Under the pieces are notes generated by a model. The model made no database searches, had not been told where the DNA came from, and worked only from the letters and a program-made list of their open reading frames with translations. From assembly GCA_963739615.1 (NCBI GenBank), contig CAVUBD010000030.1, positions 1-64,000 of the forward strand: a DNA stretch of 64,000 nucleotides, given 5' to 3'. A program made the translations under genes and the position numbers. Below, piece after piece: positions 45,620 to 53,660 of this stretch. The DNA comes from Palsa-504 sp963739615. GTDB taxonomy: Bacteria > Actinomycetota > Actinomycetes > Streptosporangiales > Streptosporangiaceae. Position 1 is the stretch's first letter, and every line of letters begins with the position of its first letter.

Positions 45620-46639
45620 ATGGAAATGACTGTATGGGAGTGGTTCGAGCAGCGCTCATTCCATTACCGCGACTTTTGCGATCTCGACCGTAATGCCGGA
45701 CCCGGGCGCCCGCTCAGTACCACGCTTATCCTGCCAACCCGGAACGTCGCCGCGACCATCGGCCCGATCCTGGACGCCGTGGCCCGGCTGACCGAGCGCA
45801 CCGGCCTGGTCGACCAGGTCATCGTGGTGGATGCGGACTCCGGCGACGGGACCGCGGAAATCGCCAGGGCCCGCGGGGCCGAAGTGTACTCCGAGAACGA
45901 ACTGCTGCCTGCCTACGGACCCTCGCAGGGCAAAGGGGACGCGATGTGGCGGAGCCTTTCGGTGGCCCGCGGCGACATCGTCCTGTTCGCCGACTCCGAC
46001 AGCGTGGATTTCGCCGAGCATTTTATTTACGGCACGCTCGGACCGCTGCTCACGGTCCCAGGGATGCAATTCAGCAAGGCCGCTTACCGGCGTCCTTTCA
46101 CCGCCGAAGGCCGATCCGTCGCAGATGGCGGCGGCCGGGTGACCGAACTGATGGCCAAGCCGCTGCTTAACTACTTCTACCCAGGGCTGACCGGATTCGT
46201 GCAGCCGTTGGCCGGCGAGTTCGCCGCCTACCGGGAGCTCCTGTGCAATATCCCGTTCCTCACCGGGTACGGGGTGGAGGTCGGGATCATGATCGACGTG
46301 TTCACCGAAGCGGGCCTGGCCGCGATGGCCCAGGTGGACCTCGGCTCCCGGCAGAACCGGCATCAGCCGCTGTGGGATCTGACCCGGATGAGCTCCACCG
46401 TGCTGCGCGCCGTGGGCCGCCGGGTGCACCTGCCGGAGCAGGAGATGCCCGGCCGGGACGCCTCGGGCCTGTGGGCGGTGCCCCGGCAGGACGTCTACCT
46501 GCACGCGGTGGCCACGCAGGACGGCCTGCGCCTCGATGAGCACCTCAACGAGCTGACCGAGCGGCCGCCGCTGGCCCAGGTGCTGGCCGCCGGGTCAGCC
46601 GCGGTGCCGGCCTCGCCGCGGACGCCGACGTCGGCGTAG
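45620..46639 (+). CDS. gpgS: Glucosyl-3-phosphoglycerate synthase
   Basis: 339 residues. GT-A fold enzyme transferring glucose from an NDP-glucose to 3-phosphoglycerate, the first step toward glucosylglycerate and methylglucose lipopolysaccharides. Key stretches: LILPTRNVAATIG, VDADSGDGTAEIARARGAEV, SQGKGDAMWRSL, FADSDSVDF (DSD metal site), LLNYFYPGLTGFVQPLAGEF, YGVEVGIMID. Length typical. ATG with weak ribosome site. Stress-induced osmolyte synthesis is the family role. Confidence 0.92.
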   Translation: MEMTVWEWFEQRSFHYRDFCDLDRNAGPGRPLSTTLILPTRNVAATIGPILDAVARLTERTGLVDQVIVVDADSGDGTAEIARARGAEVYSENELLPAYGPSQGKGDAMWRSLSVARGDIVLFADSDSVDFAEHFIYGTLGPLLTVPGMQFSKAAYRRPFTAEGRSVADGGGRVTELMAKPLLNYFYPGLTGFVQPLAGEFAAYRELLCNIPFLTGYGVEVGIMIDVFTEAGLAAMAQVDLGSRQNRHQPLWDLTRMSSTVLRAVGRRVHLPEQEMPGRDASGLWAVPRQDVYLHAVATQDGLRLDEHLNELTERPPLAQVLAAGSAAVPASPRTPTSA

Positions 46640-46768
46640 CGGCTGCCTGCTTGGGGCCGCTGCCTGTTTGAGGCCGAAGGTCCCGTCAATTCGGGTCCCA
46701 TCCCACTGACCGGCGAGATCGCACCGCGCCAGGCTGGAGGTCAGCAGCGATACACGGAGGTACGGCAG

Positions 46769-47338
46769 ATGAAGGACCCGTTGCGCATCCCCGCCTCGCC
46801 GGGCGCGTCCGGCCAGGCCAGCGCCACGCGCATCGTCGTCGGCGTCGATGACTCTGCCGCGGGCGTGGCGGCCCTGCAACGAGCCGTCGAACTGGCTCGC
46901 TCCTACCGGGCCGAGCTGGTGGCCATCCGCGCCTGGGCTCTCGGCCTGCCCGGTCATGGCGGCCGGCGCCGCCGTCGGCACGGCCGCCGCCGGGTGGTGC
47001 TGGTGTTCCCCGGGCACGAGCAGCGCCAGGTGGCTGCGGAACTGGTCCGGCGCACGTTCGGCGCCGCCACCGGGGGTGTCCCGGCCGATCTCGCCGTCCG
47101 CGTCGAGACGCCAGAAGGTGATCCCGCTGCCGTGCTGACTGGCTTCGCCGCCCGTCCCGACGATCTCCTGGTGGTAGGGACCCAGCACAATCACGCCCTC
47201 AAGGCCCTGGTGCACGGCTCGGTCAGCGCGTACTGCCTGAAGCACGCCCGCTGCCCGGTGGTGACCGTCGAGTCCGGCCGCCACCCCGCGATGGCCTCCA
47301 TCCGGGGGCTCTTTGCCGAGCAGGGTGCAGGGAAATAG
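46769..47338 (+). CDS. Universal stress protein
   Basis: 189 residues: RIVVGVDDSAAGVAALQRAV at the start, ending with LLVVGTQHNHALKALVHGSV and ARCPVVTVES, the UspA ATP-binding fold (single domain). A basic insert (GGRRRRRHGRRR) lies between strands 2 and 3. ATG with GGAGG about eight bases upstream. Part of a stress cluster; probably binds ATP and modulates metabolism in dormancy. Confidence 0.85.
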   Translation: MKDPLRIPASPGASGQASATRIVVGVDDSAAGVAALQRAVELARSYRAELVAIRAWALGLPGHGGRRRRRHGRRRVVLVFPGHEQRQVAAELVRRTFGAATGGVPADLAVRVETPEGDPAAVLTGFAARPDDLLVVGTQHNHALKALVHGSVSAYCLKHARCPVVTVESGRHPAMASIRGLFAEQGAGK

Positions 47339-47485
47339 GTCTGGAGGATTTGGCTTCGTGGAGGTTATTGAGTGCCTGCGCCTGGTAACCTCCGCTCGCG
47401 CCCGACGTTGGTCCCGGCTGGCAGGGGCCGTACGTGCCTTGCCTCTCGCCGTCAGGCCGGCTGCGCTGAAACTGAGGTGAGTGCA

Positions 47486-47722
47486 GTGAATGACTTCTTC
47501 GGGATCGTCACGGCGGGCCCGGCGTTCTTTGTCAGCGCGTGGGTGCTGATGATTTTCGCTGGGATCACCGGGCCGGATGTCGGGATCCGGCCCTTCGGCT
47601 ATCTAACGTCCATGGTCGTGACCGTCGGGCTGTGGCTGACGGTGGCGCCGGCCATCGGCGCGATTGCCCGCACGGGAAAGAGCCGCATGTCACCTCAGCG
47701 CGGGACGAACGGTCCTGGGTAG
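47486..47722 (+). CDS. Small two-span membrane protein
   Basis: 78 residues from the GTG at 47486 (another in-frame GTG at 47477): FFGIVTAGPAFFVSAWVLMIFAG-type span, RPFGYLTSMVVTVGLWLTV span, then a basic tail. Common in actinobacterial stress regions but without assigned function. Confidence 0.55.
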   Translation: MNDFFGIVTAGPAFFVSAWVLMIFAGITGPDVGIRPFGYLTSMVVTVGLWLTVAPAIGAIARTGKSRMSPQRGTNGPG

Positions 47723-47814
47723 TCGGCCTTTTCTGGCGCCTGGTCGCATCTCCAGGTCGCGCCGCCCTCTAAGGTGGGGCAGGGCCGCTCCGGTAGATCC
47801 GGGCGGGATTCGTC

Positions 47815-48210
47815 ATGTCCAGCGAGGGAGACGCGAGCGTGAGCACCGACAAGCCAGAGGTCGACTTTCCTGGCGGCCCGCCGCCGGCCGAACTCCAGAT
47901 CACCGACATCTGGGAAGGTAACGGCGCGGAGGCCAAAGCCGGAGATACGGTCCAAGTCCACTACGTCGGGGTAGCGTACTCCACCGGCGAGGAGTTCGAC
48001 GCGAGCTGGAGCCGGGGCATTCCGCTCGAGTTCGAGCTCGGCGCCGGGCGGGTCATCGCGGGCTGGGATGAGGGCGTGGCGGGGATGAAGGTCGGCGGTC
48101 GCCGTCAGCTGGTCATCCCGCCGGATATGGCATACGGGGACAGCGGCGCGGGCAGCGTGATCGCTCCCGGCGAGACGCTGATCTTCGTCTGCGACCTGGT
48201 CTCGGCCTGA
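47815..48210 (+). CDS. FKBP-type peptidyl-prolyl isomerase
   Basis: 131 residues. VQVHYVGVAYSTGEEFDASW, FELGAGRVIAGWDEGVAGMK, RRQLVIPPDMAYGDSGAGSV, ETLIFVCDLV: a single FKBP domain with the aromatic pocket residues. Start at the ATG at 47815 or GTG at 47839. Cytosolic protein folding. Confidence 0.92.
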   Translation: MSSEGDASVSTDKPEVDFPGGPPPAELQITDIWEGNGAEAKAGDTVQVHYVGVAYSTGEEFDASWSRGIPLEFELGAGRVIAGWDEGVAGMKVGGRRQLVIPPDMAYGDSGAGSVIAPGETLIFVCDLVSA

Positions 48211-48234
48211 CGAGCTCAGCGGCACACTGGTCAG

Positions 48235-48876
48235 GTGCGGATCACGATCTGGGTACGGCCCGGCTCCGCCCGCCCAGGGGTGGGCGGCGAGCGGGCTGGC
48301 GCCCTGATCGTCCAGGTCAGCGCACGTGCCGTGGACGGCCAGGCGACGAAGGCCGCACTGGCGTCGGTAGCCGCCGCATTCGGCGTCCGCCGCAGCGCGG
48401 TAATGCTGGTCGCCGGGGCGGCGAGCCGCACCAAGATCGTCGAGGTGGCAGGCGGGGACCCGGCCGTGCTCACCCGGCTGCTCGCCGGTACTAGCTGCTT
48501 AGACGGTCATGTGGAAGAGCTCGAGCTGGATGTTGTCCGGATCACGGAACACGACGACGGAGTAGGGCATCGGCTTGTCGGTGTCGATCACGCCGGAGTT
48601 CTCTATACCGAGTTCGTCGAGCCAGCCTGCCCAGGCGTCGAGATCTGCGCGTTCGGCCACCCCGAACGCGATGTGATCAAGGCCCGTCCGGCTCTCGTCA
48701 AAGGGCTGACCAGGGTTGGCGTTGTGGTGGTGCAGCCCGATCGCGACGCCGGAGCGCGGCTCCACGAGGAGAACGGCATAGCCCTCATCCTCGGCGCCAT
48801 AGTGCGGGAAGGTGACCGGCACCCGGTTCATCCGGAAGACCCGCTCGTACCACTGAGCGCTGGCCTCGACATCTGA
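48235..48876 (+). CDS. DUF167/YggU-like protein, runs on into antisense
   Basis: The first ~85 residues (GTG at 48235) are a DUF167 domain: ITIWVRPGSARPGVGGE, VSARAVDGQATKAALASVAA, SRTKIVEVAGGDP. The family is normally 75-100 residues long. Here no stop appears until 48876, so the frame continues 125 residues antisense to the convergent VOC gene. A stop codon at about 48500 was probably lost by a small indel (a TAG lies one frame over there). The extension is unlikely to be functional. Confidence 0.6.
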   Translation: MRITIWVRPGSARPGVGGERAGALIVQVSARAVDGQATKAALASVAAAFGVRRSAVMLVAGAASRTKIVEVAGGDPAVLTRLLAGTSCLDGHVEELELDVVRITEHDDGVGHRLVGVDHAGVLYTEFVEPACPGVEICAFGHPERDVIKARPALVKGLTRVGVVVVQPDRDAGARLHEENGIALILGAIVREGDRHPVHPEDPLVPLSAGLDI

Positions 48877-48936
48877 CACGGTGGGAGCGAAATGGTGAAT
48901 GCCGTTGATGGCCGGTGCCGCATTGCTGTCGGTCAT
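48499..48936 (-). CDS. VOC/glyoxalase-fold dioxygenase-like protein
   Basis: About 145 residues from the ATG at 48936, which has AAGGAGC nine bases before. NGIHHFAPTVSDVEASAQWY, GLDHIAFGVAER and PDNIQLELFH supply the His/His/Glu metal site of a two-repeat VOC fold. Reaction not predictable (glyoxalase, fosfomycin-resistance or dioxygenase types). Confidence 0.85.
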   Translation of the reverse strand: MTDSNAAPAINGIHHFAPTVSDVEASAQWYERVFRMNRVPVTFPHYGAEDEGYAVLLVEPRSGVAIGLHHHNANPGQPFDESRTGLDHIAFGVAERADLDAWAGWLDELGIENSGVIDTDKPMPYSVVVFRDPDNIQLELFHMTV

Positions 48937-49047
48937 GGCAAGCTCCTTCGTCGGCGCTGACAGCCGCACGCGAACCAGGGCGCGCTGATGACCATGATGT
49001 CGCCTCTGTCGCGTCGTGGCCAGGCCTAGTGGAGTAGCGTCGATGGC

Positions 49048-49581
49048 GTGCTACTTACCGCCGAGGGCGCCGTGCTGCTCCTGATCGACCTGCAGGAGCG
49101 GCTCATGCCCGTCATCGATGACCACGAGGCGGTCGTGGCCCGGGCCGGGCGGCTGGCTGAGGCGGCGCGGCTGCTGGATGTACCGGTTCGCGCGACCGAG
49201 CAGAACCCCGCTGGCCTGGGCTCGACGGTGCCGCCGCTAGCTGCTTACCCGCAGGCGGTCATGTCGAAGACGTCGTTCTCGGCGGCGGCCGATCCGGGCT
49301 TTTCCGCGCTGCTGCCGGCCGGGGCCAGCGAGATCGTCGTCGCGGGGTGCGAGGCGCACGTCTGCGTCCTGCAGACGGTCTTGGGCCTGCTGACGCGCGG
49401 GCATCGCGTGATCGTGGCGGCGGACGCGGTCGGGTCCCGTGATCCGGCTGACCGGACGGTCGCGCTTGACCGGGCCAGGCAGCACGGCGCGGAGATCGTG
49501 ACCTCCGAGATGGTGCTGTTCGAGTGGCTTCGTGACTCGCGGCACCCGAAGTTCCGCCAGGTGCAGAAGCTGCTCATGTGA
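49048..49581 (+). CDS. Isochorismatase-family cysteine hydrolase
   Basis: 177 residues from the GTG at 49048. Catalytic triad LLIDLQERL (Asp), VMSKTSFSA (Lys) and VAGCEAHVCVLQT (Cys). Closer to the YcaC/nicotinamidase-like hydrolase subgroup. Small substrate unknown. Confidence 0.88.
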   Translation: MLLTAEGAVLLLIDLQERLMPVIDDHEAVVARAGRLAEAARLLDVPVRATEQNPAGLGSTVPPLAAYPQAVMSKTSFSAAADPGFSALLPAGASEIVVAGCEAHVCVLQTVLGLLTRGHRVIVAADAVGSRDPADRTVALDRARQHGAEIVTSEMVLFEWLRDSRHPKFRQVQKLLM

Positions 49582-49594
49582 GCGGCCCCGGTCG

Positions 49595-50233
49595 TCAGAA
49601 AGGTGGCTCGTCGGAGTAGCCGCCGGGGCCGTCGGTCGCCCACGGGTCGGACTCCCCGCCCCCGGAGCCCCCGGAACCGCCCTGCCCTCCGGCCGAACTG
49701 CCCTGCCCTCCGGCCGAACTGCCCTGCCCTCCGGCCGAACTGCCCTGCCCTCCGGCCGAACTGCCCTGCCCTCCGGCCGAACTGCTCTGGCCACCTCCCG
49801 GGGACGGCCGCCCCTCGCCCGGACCGCGCTGGCCGCCGCTGAACCCGCCGCCGTCGCCACCCGACCGGGCGACCCGGTTCACCTTCGCCGACGCGTTCCG
49901 CAGCGACGGGCCGACATCATCGACCTCCACCTCATATACGGTCCGCTTCTCGCCCTCCTTGGTCTCATACGACCGCTGCCGCAGCCGCCCCGACACGATC
50001 ACCCGCATCCCCCGCTGCAGGCTCTCCGCCACGTTCTCCGCCGCCTGCCGCCACACATTGCACGTCAGGAACAGGCTGTCGCCGTCCTTCCACTCACCCG
50101 ACGCGTTATCACGGAACCTCGGCGTCGACGCCACCCGGAACCGCGCCACCGGCTGCCCCGCCGGGGTAAAACGCAACTCCGGATCATCAACGAGATTCCC
50201 CGCGATCGTGATCTGGGTATCGCCTGCTGCCAT
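49595..50233 (-). CDS. ssb: Single-stranded DNA-binding protein (paralogue)
   Basis: About 212 residues from the ATG at 50233. The N-terminal OB fold (1-115: ITIAGNLVDDPELRFTPAGQ, FRVASTPRF, NVWRQAAENVAESL, GRLRQRSYET) is followed by a Gly/Ser/Gln tail with five exact SSAGGQG heptads. The C-terminus EPPF resembles the acidic DEDIPF-type tip that recruits repair proteins (DEPPF here). It is not beside rpsF/rpsR, so it is a second SSB rather than the housekeeping copy. Confidence 0.9.
   Translation of the reverse strand: MAAGDTQITIAGNLVDDPELRFTPAGQPVARFRVASTPRFRDNASGEWKDGDSLFLTCNVWRQAAENVAESLQRGMRVIVSGRLRQRSYETKEGEKRTVYEVEVDDVGPSLRNASAKVNRVARSGGDGGGFSGGQRGPGEGRPSPGGGQSSSAGGQGSSAGGQGSSAGGQGSSAGGQGSSAGGQGGSGGSGGGESDPWATDGPGGYSDEPPF
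49685..49789. repeat. 21-bp tandem repeat in ssb
   Basis: Five near-identical 21-bp units starting at 49685, 49706, 49727, 49748 and 49769, containing CCCTCCGGCCGAACTG. In the gene they encode the heptad SSAGGQG in the flexible linker. The unit keeps the frame, so the copy number can vary freely. Confidence 0.9.
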
Positions 50234-50550
50234 CAGCAAGATCCCCTTACCTGGTTTCCGTCTTTCCCCCATCATGCGCGGGACCACTGACATTTCTGGC
50301 CCGGCTCAGTTGTGCCGTTGTGCCGTCCGGCGCCCATCTCCTCAGGTATCGAGTCGGTTCCTGGCACCCGTAAGGGGTGCTCACCATTTATTGATCCGGG
50401 CAGGCGGCGAAACTCACCGGGCCACGTGCGGCGCTGCGGCTGCCGGAGAACCTTGCCGCACCGGTGAGTTCCGGGCCCGGGCCGGATCTGTACTTACAGA
50501 GCAAGTGCCCGCGACCGGCGCGGCACTGCCAGATTCAGCGGGAGGTGGCC

Positions 50551-51415
50551 ATGCCAGGCGCCGCGGACTTCGCGACCCTCGCTGACCCTTACCGGCAGGA
50601 GCTGCTGGCCTACTGCTACCGGATGCTCGGCTCGGTCGACGACGCCGAAGACCAGGTGCAGGAGACCCTGCTGCGAGCGTGGCGGGCTTACCCGGAGTTT
50701 GAGGGCAGATCATCGCTTCGGACTTGGCTGTACCGGATCGCGACCAATACCTGCCTGCGCGCGCTGGAGGCCCGTCGCAGGCGGCCGCTGCCGTCAGGTC
50801 TCGGCGGGCCCGCTGAGGACACGTACGGACCGCTAGCCGCGGCGCTTACTGACGTGCCCTGGCTGCAGCCCCTCCCGGACACGCTGGTCACCGATGGCCG
50901 CGGCGATCCTGCGGCCGTGGTCTCCGCCCGGGCAGGCATGCGCCCCCGCCAACAGCGCCCTGCAGCGGGCCCGCGCGCACCTTGCGCAGATAGCCCCCGC
51001 CGAGGATGACCTGCGGGAGCCGGCCGAGCCGGCGGACCGGACGCTGCTGAACCGCTACGCCGCCGCATTTGAGTCCGCCGACATCGCGGCGCTGACCGAG
51101 CTGCTGCGGGCGGACGCGACCATAGAGATGCCGCCGCAGCCTTACTGGTTCTCTGGCCGGGACCACATCACGCAGTTCCTGCGGTCGCGGGTGCTGACCA
51201 GGCCTGGCAAGTTCCTCCTGGTGTCCACGTCCGCCAATGGCCAGCCGGCGTTTGGCTGCTACCTGCGGGCGGGAAACGGGGCCTTCCGGGCGTACGCGGT
51301 TCAGGTACTGACCACTCACGGCGCTCAGGTGACCCGGATCGTGTCGTTCAACGACGGCAGTCTCGCCGCCACGTTCGGCTTGCCGGGCGAGATCACCGCC
51401 CAGCCAGCACGATGA
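50551..51415 (+). pseudogene. ECF sigma factor with SnoaL-like tail, internal deletion
   Basis: The 5' part (ATG at 50551) gives sigma region 2: YRQELLAYCYRMLGSVDDAE, DQVQETLLRAWRAY, SLRTWLYRIATNTCLRALEA, then WLQPLPDTLVTDGRGDPAAV. At about 50925 the frame jumps to NSALQRARAHLAQ and a SnoaL-like domain (RYAAAFESADIAALTELLRA, ATIEMPPQPYWFSG) ending at 51415. Sigma region 4 (the -35 reader, about 50 residues) is missing and the halves are out of frame. This is a SigG/SigX5-type factor that cannot function. Confidence 0.85.
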
Positions 51416-51947
51416 TCAGCACGTCGGATACTGGCGAGCCGGGGCCGGGATCGCGCGTCCGCGCGACCTTGCGCCAGCCCCAGGCGGCGAAGGCATTCTG
51501 CGCCGGGGTGGCCGCGGGCAGGACGGTAAGCGTGGCCCGCTCCTCACGTCGGCCGGCCAGTATGAGGTCATGCAGGGTCTGCGCGATACCCTGCCGCCGC
51601 CACGACGCGCGGACCAGCAGTTCGGCTAGGGCGAAGGTGCGGCCGGGATGCTCGGCGGTGATCTCCTCCGGCAGCGGGGTGGTCAGATTCCGCCACCAGG
51701 AAGTGGACGGCCGGAGCGGCATCCCGGATGCGTAACCGACCAGATAGCCCCCGTGGCGGGCCTCGGCAAGGACGAAGCCCGGCTGCCGGCACTGAACCCG
51801 GAAACGGTCTGCGAACAGCGCGGCGTCCTGATCCCGCTGATACGGCGGGTCGGCGTAGACCTCCGCGTGCAGGGCCTGAAGTTCATCCGCCTGCGCCGCG
51901 GCCTGAGGTCCGTCGAGCAACTGGAACGTCAGGCCGGACGTGGACAT
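51393..51947 (-). CDS. GNAT-family N-acetyltransferase
   Basis: About 184 residues from the ATG at 51947. Acetyl-CoA site in LAELLVRASWRRQGIAQTLH (RRQGIA is the Q/RxxGxA pyrophosphate loop). The family fold ends with AAWGWRKVARTRDP. Acceptor unknown. It overlaps the 3' end of the sigma pseudogene. Confidence 0.85.
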   Translation of the reverse strand: MSTSGLTFQLLDGPQAAAQADELQALHAEVYADPPYQRDQDAALFADRFRVQCRQPGFVLAEARHGGYLVGYASGMPLRPSTSWWRNLTTPLPEEITAEHPGRTFALAELLVRASWRRQGIAQTLHDLILAGRREERATLTVLPAATPAQNAFAAWGWRKVARTRDPGPGSPVSDVLIIVLAGR

Positions 51948-52038
51948 GACATCTTCTCTACCTGGTCTGGCCCCTTGGTAAGTCATTTCGGCCAGAGTAT
52001 TGATCAGCTGGAGAAACAGTCACCTGCGCACATCGCGG

Positions 52039-52725
52039 CTAAGCGCGGATCTCCGCCGGATCCGTCCCGGCATCGCCGGAGCCTGCCGGCCACCTCGCCG
52101 CCCGAGCCAGCAAGATGGCGACTTCATCGTCAGTAACCTGGGAAAAGTCGCTGTACCACTCGCCGATCGCGAAGAACGGTGCCGGAGTCTGCAGGCATAT
52201 CACCTCATCGGCAACACGCCGCAGCGACTCGGCCCCCTCGGCTGAGCTCACGGGTACCGCGAGTATCACCCGGCCGGCGCCTCGCGCCCTGGCCACCAAG
52301 CATGCGGCGCGTGCCGTGGACCCGGTGGCGATCCCGTCGTCGACAACGATCACCGTGCGGCCGGCCAGCGGCACCGTCGGACGTTCACCGCGCAGCTGAT
52401 TCACCCGGCGCTCCAGCTGGCTACGCTCTCGCGCCTCTACCTCCGCCATCACCGGCCCGGTCAGCCCGGCCTGCCGCACCACATAGTCATCGATAATCCG
52501 TGCGCCGCCCTCGCCTACCGCCCCGAAGCCGTATTCCGGCTGAAACGGAACGCCGAGCTTGCGGACCACGATCACGTCAAGCGGAGCGCGCAATTCGGTG
52601 GCTACCTCGAACGCGACCGCCACGCCGCCGCGCGGCAGGCCGACCACGGCAACATCGGTGCCGCGCAGATGCTGAAGCCGCCGGGCCAGGCATCGTCCCG
52701 CGTCCGCACGATCAGCAAACGGCAT
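52039..52725 (-). CDS. Phosphoribosyltransferase-domain protein
   Basis: About 228 residues from the ATG at 52725. PRPP-binding loop VIVVDDGIATGSTARAAC, DVIVVRKLGVPFQPEYGFGA and LPRGGVAVAFEVA. Similar to dormancy-associated phosphoribosyltransferases such as M. tuberculosis Rv0571c. Divergent from a Usp gene; the shared promoter region has a DosR-like box. Substrate unknown. Confidence 0.85.
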   Translation of the reverse strand: MPFADRADAGRCLARRLQHLRGTDVAVVGLPRGGVAVAFEVATELRAPLDVIVVRKLGVPFQPEYGFGAVGEGGARIIDDYVVRQAGLTGPVMAEVEARERSQLERRVNQLRGERPTVPLAGRTVIVVDDGIATGSTARAACLVARARGAGRVILAVPVSSAEGAESLRRVADEVICLQTPAPFFAIGEWYSDFSQVTDDEVAILLARAARWPAGSGDAGTDPAEIRA

Positions 52726-52834
52726 CTCGCCACCTCCGCAGGGAGCCCTCAGCGGCCATGCCACCTCGCCGCGACGCACGACACCAGGGCCAATGGTCAC
52801 CAGGGCGGATAAGGGACCGGCCAGCAGCCTGTCC

Positions 52835-52850
52835 AGGGACTAACGCCCCT
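52835..52850. promoter_or_regulatory. DosR/DevR-like box between phosphoribosyltransferase and Usp genes
   Basis: AGGGACTAACGCCCCT agrees with GGGACTWWAGTCCC, the core of the mycobacterial DosR site, at 12 of 14 positions. Located 110 bases before the phosphoribosyltransferase start and 80 bases before the Usp start, so it could serve both. Inference from pattern and context. Confidence 0.45.
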
Positions 52851-52929
52851 AATCAGCCGTGTGCGATACGGCGAAAATGCTGGCAGCTGCGGATAACCGA
52901 AGCTTCGGCGCCCATAAGGGAGGTAGGCC

Positions 52930-53517
52930 ATGGCCGGCACGCTGCCCCGTAATCGGATCGTGGTTGGCGTAGATGGATCCGCTGCCTCGGCCGCTGCTGT
53001 GCGCTGGGCGGTCCGGGAGGCGCGGCTACGCCATGCGACCGTCCATCTTGTTTACGCCTTCCACGCCGACGCCAGGCTGCGCGCGCCGTATGCCTCGTGG
53101 TCCTGGGTAACGCGCCAGGACGAGCGCTATGCCGCCGCCCAGGCAGAGCTCACCGCGATGGCAGAACTCGCGTGCCGCCACCTTCCGCCGGCCCGGCTGA
53201 TAACCGAACTTGCCAATGAGCCACCCGTCCGGGCGCTGCTCGACCGCGCGGCCGGGGCGGAGATGCTCGTCCTCGGAACCACCCGGGCCGCCCGCCAGCC
53301 CGGAGAGCCGGCTCTGGCCATGGGGCCGGTGGGCAGGGCCTGCCTGTGCCTCGCACATTGCCCCGTGGTGGTTGTCGCCCCCGATAATCAGCCCGCCAAG
53401 CATGAGCCGGGCCAGCGCAATGAGCCGGGCCAGCGCAATGAGCCGGGCCAGCGCAAAAGGCAGGCGGCGCCTCGTCGGCACGCACTCCAGACCGCCGAGC
53501 CAGGGACCGGCGGATGA
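52930..53517 (+). CDS. Universal stress protein with repeat tail
   Basis: 195 residues. RIVVGVDGSAASAAAVRWAV and, later, EMLVLGTTRAARQPGEPALA, MGPVGRACLCLAHCPVVVVA form the Usp fold. The GxxGx9G(S/T) ATP loop is poorly conserved (the glycine spacing is lost), so ATP binding is uncertain. The C-terminus has a repeated EPGQRN hexapeptide (three copies) and an Arg-rich end. ATG with GGAGG upstream. Confidence 0.85.
   Translation: MAGTLPRNRIVVGVDGSAASAAAVRWAVREARLRHATVHLVYAFHADARLRAPYASWSWVTRQDERYAAAQAELTAMAELACRHLPPARLITELANEPPVRALLDRAAGAEMLVLGTTRAARQPGEPALAMGPVGRACLCLAHCPVVVVAPDNQPAKHEPGQRNEPGQRNEPGQRKRQAAPRRHALQTAEPGTGG
53404..53457. repeat. 18-bp tandem repeat in Usp gene
   Basis: Three units of GAGCCGGGCCAGCGCAAT at 53404, 53422 and 53440 (the third ends AAA). 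They encode EPGQRN in the protein tail and keep frame. Confidence 0.9.
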
Positions 53518-53574
53518 AGGTACCAGCGCACCGGGGGCGCGGCCTGCGGCCATGACCTTCAACCCCGCGCGCTA

Positions 53575-53589
53575 CGGACGTTTGGCCCT
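53575..53589. promoter_or_regulatory. DosR/DevR-like box upstream of alcohol dehydrogenase
   Basis: CGGACGTTTGGCCCT matches GGGACTTTNGGCCCT at 13 of 15 positions, 72 bases before the ATG at 53661. A second weaker half-site GGGACTAG lies at about 53618. Pattern-based inference. Confidence 0.4.
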
Positions 53590-53660
53590 GCCGTATTCCG
53601 GTGCCCGCGGCCAGGCTGGGACTAGAAATCCTGGAGCTTTAGCGGCCAGTGGAGGAAGTC

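Noticed and set aside
49685..49789. CRISPR-like repeats
   Set aside because: Units are directly adjacent without spacers and encode a protein heptad repeat in frame.
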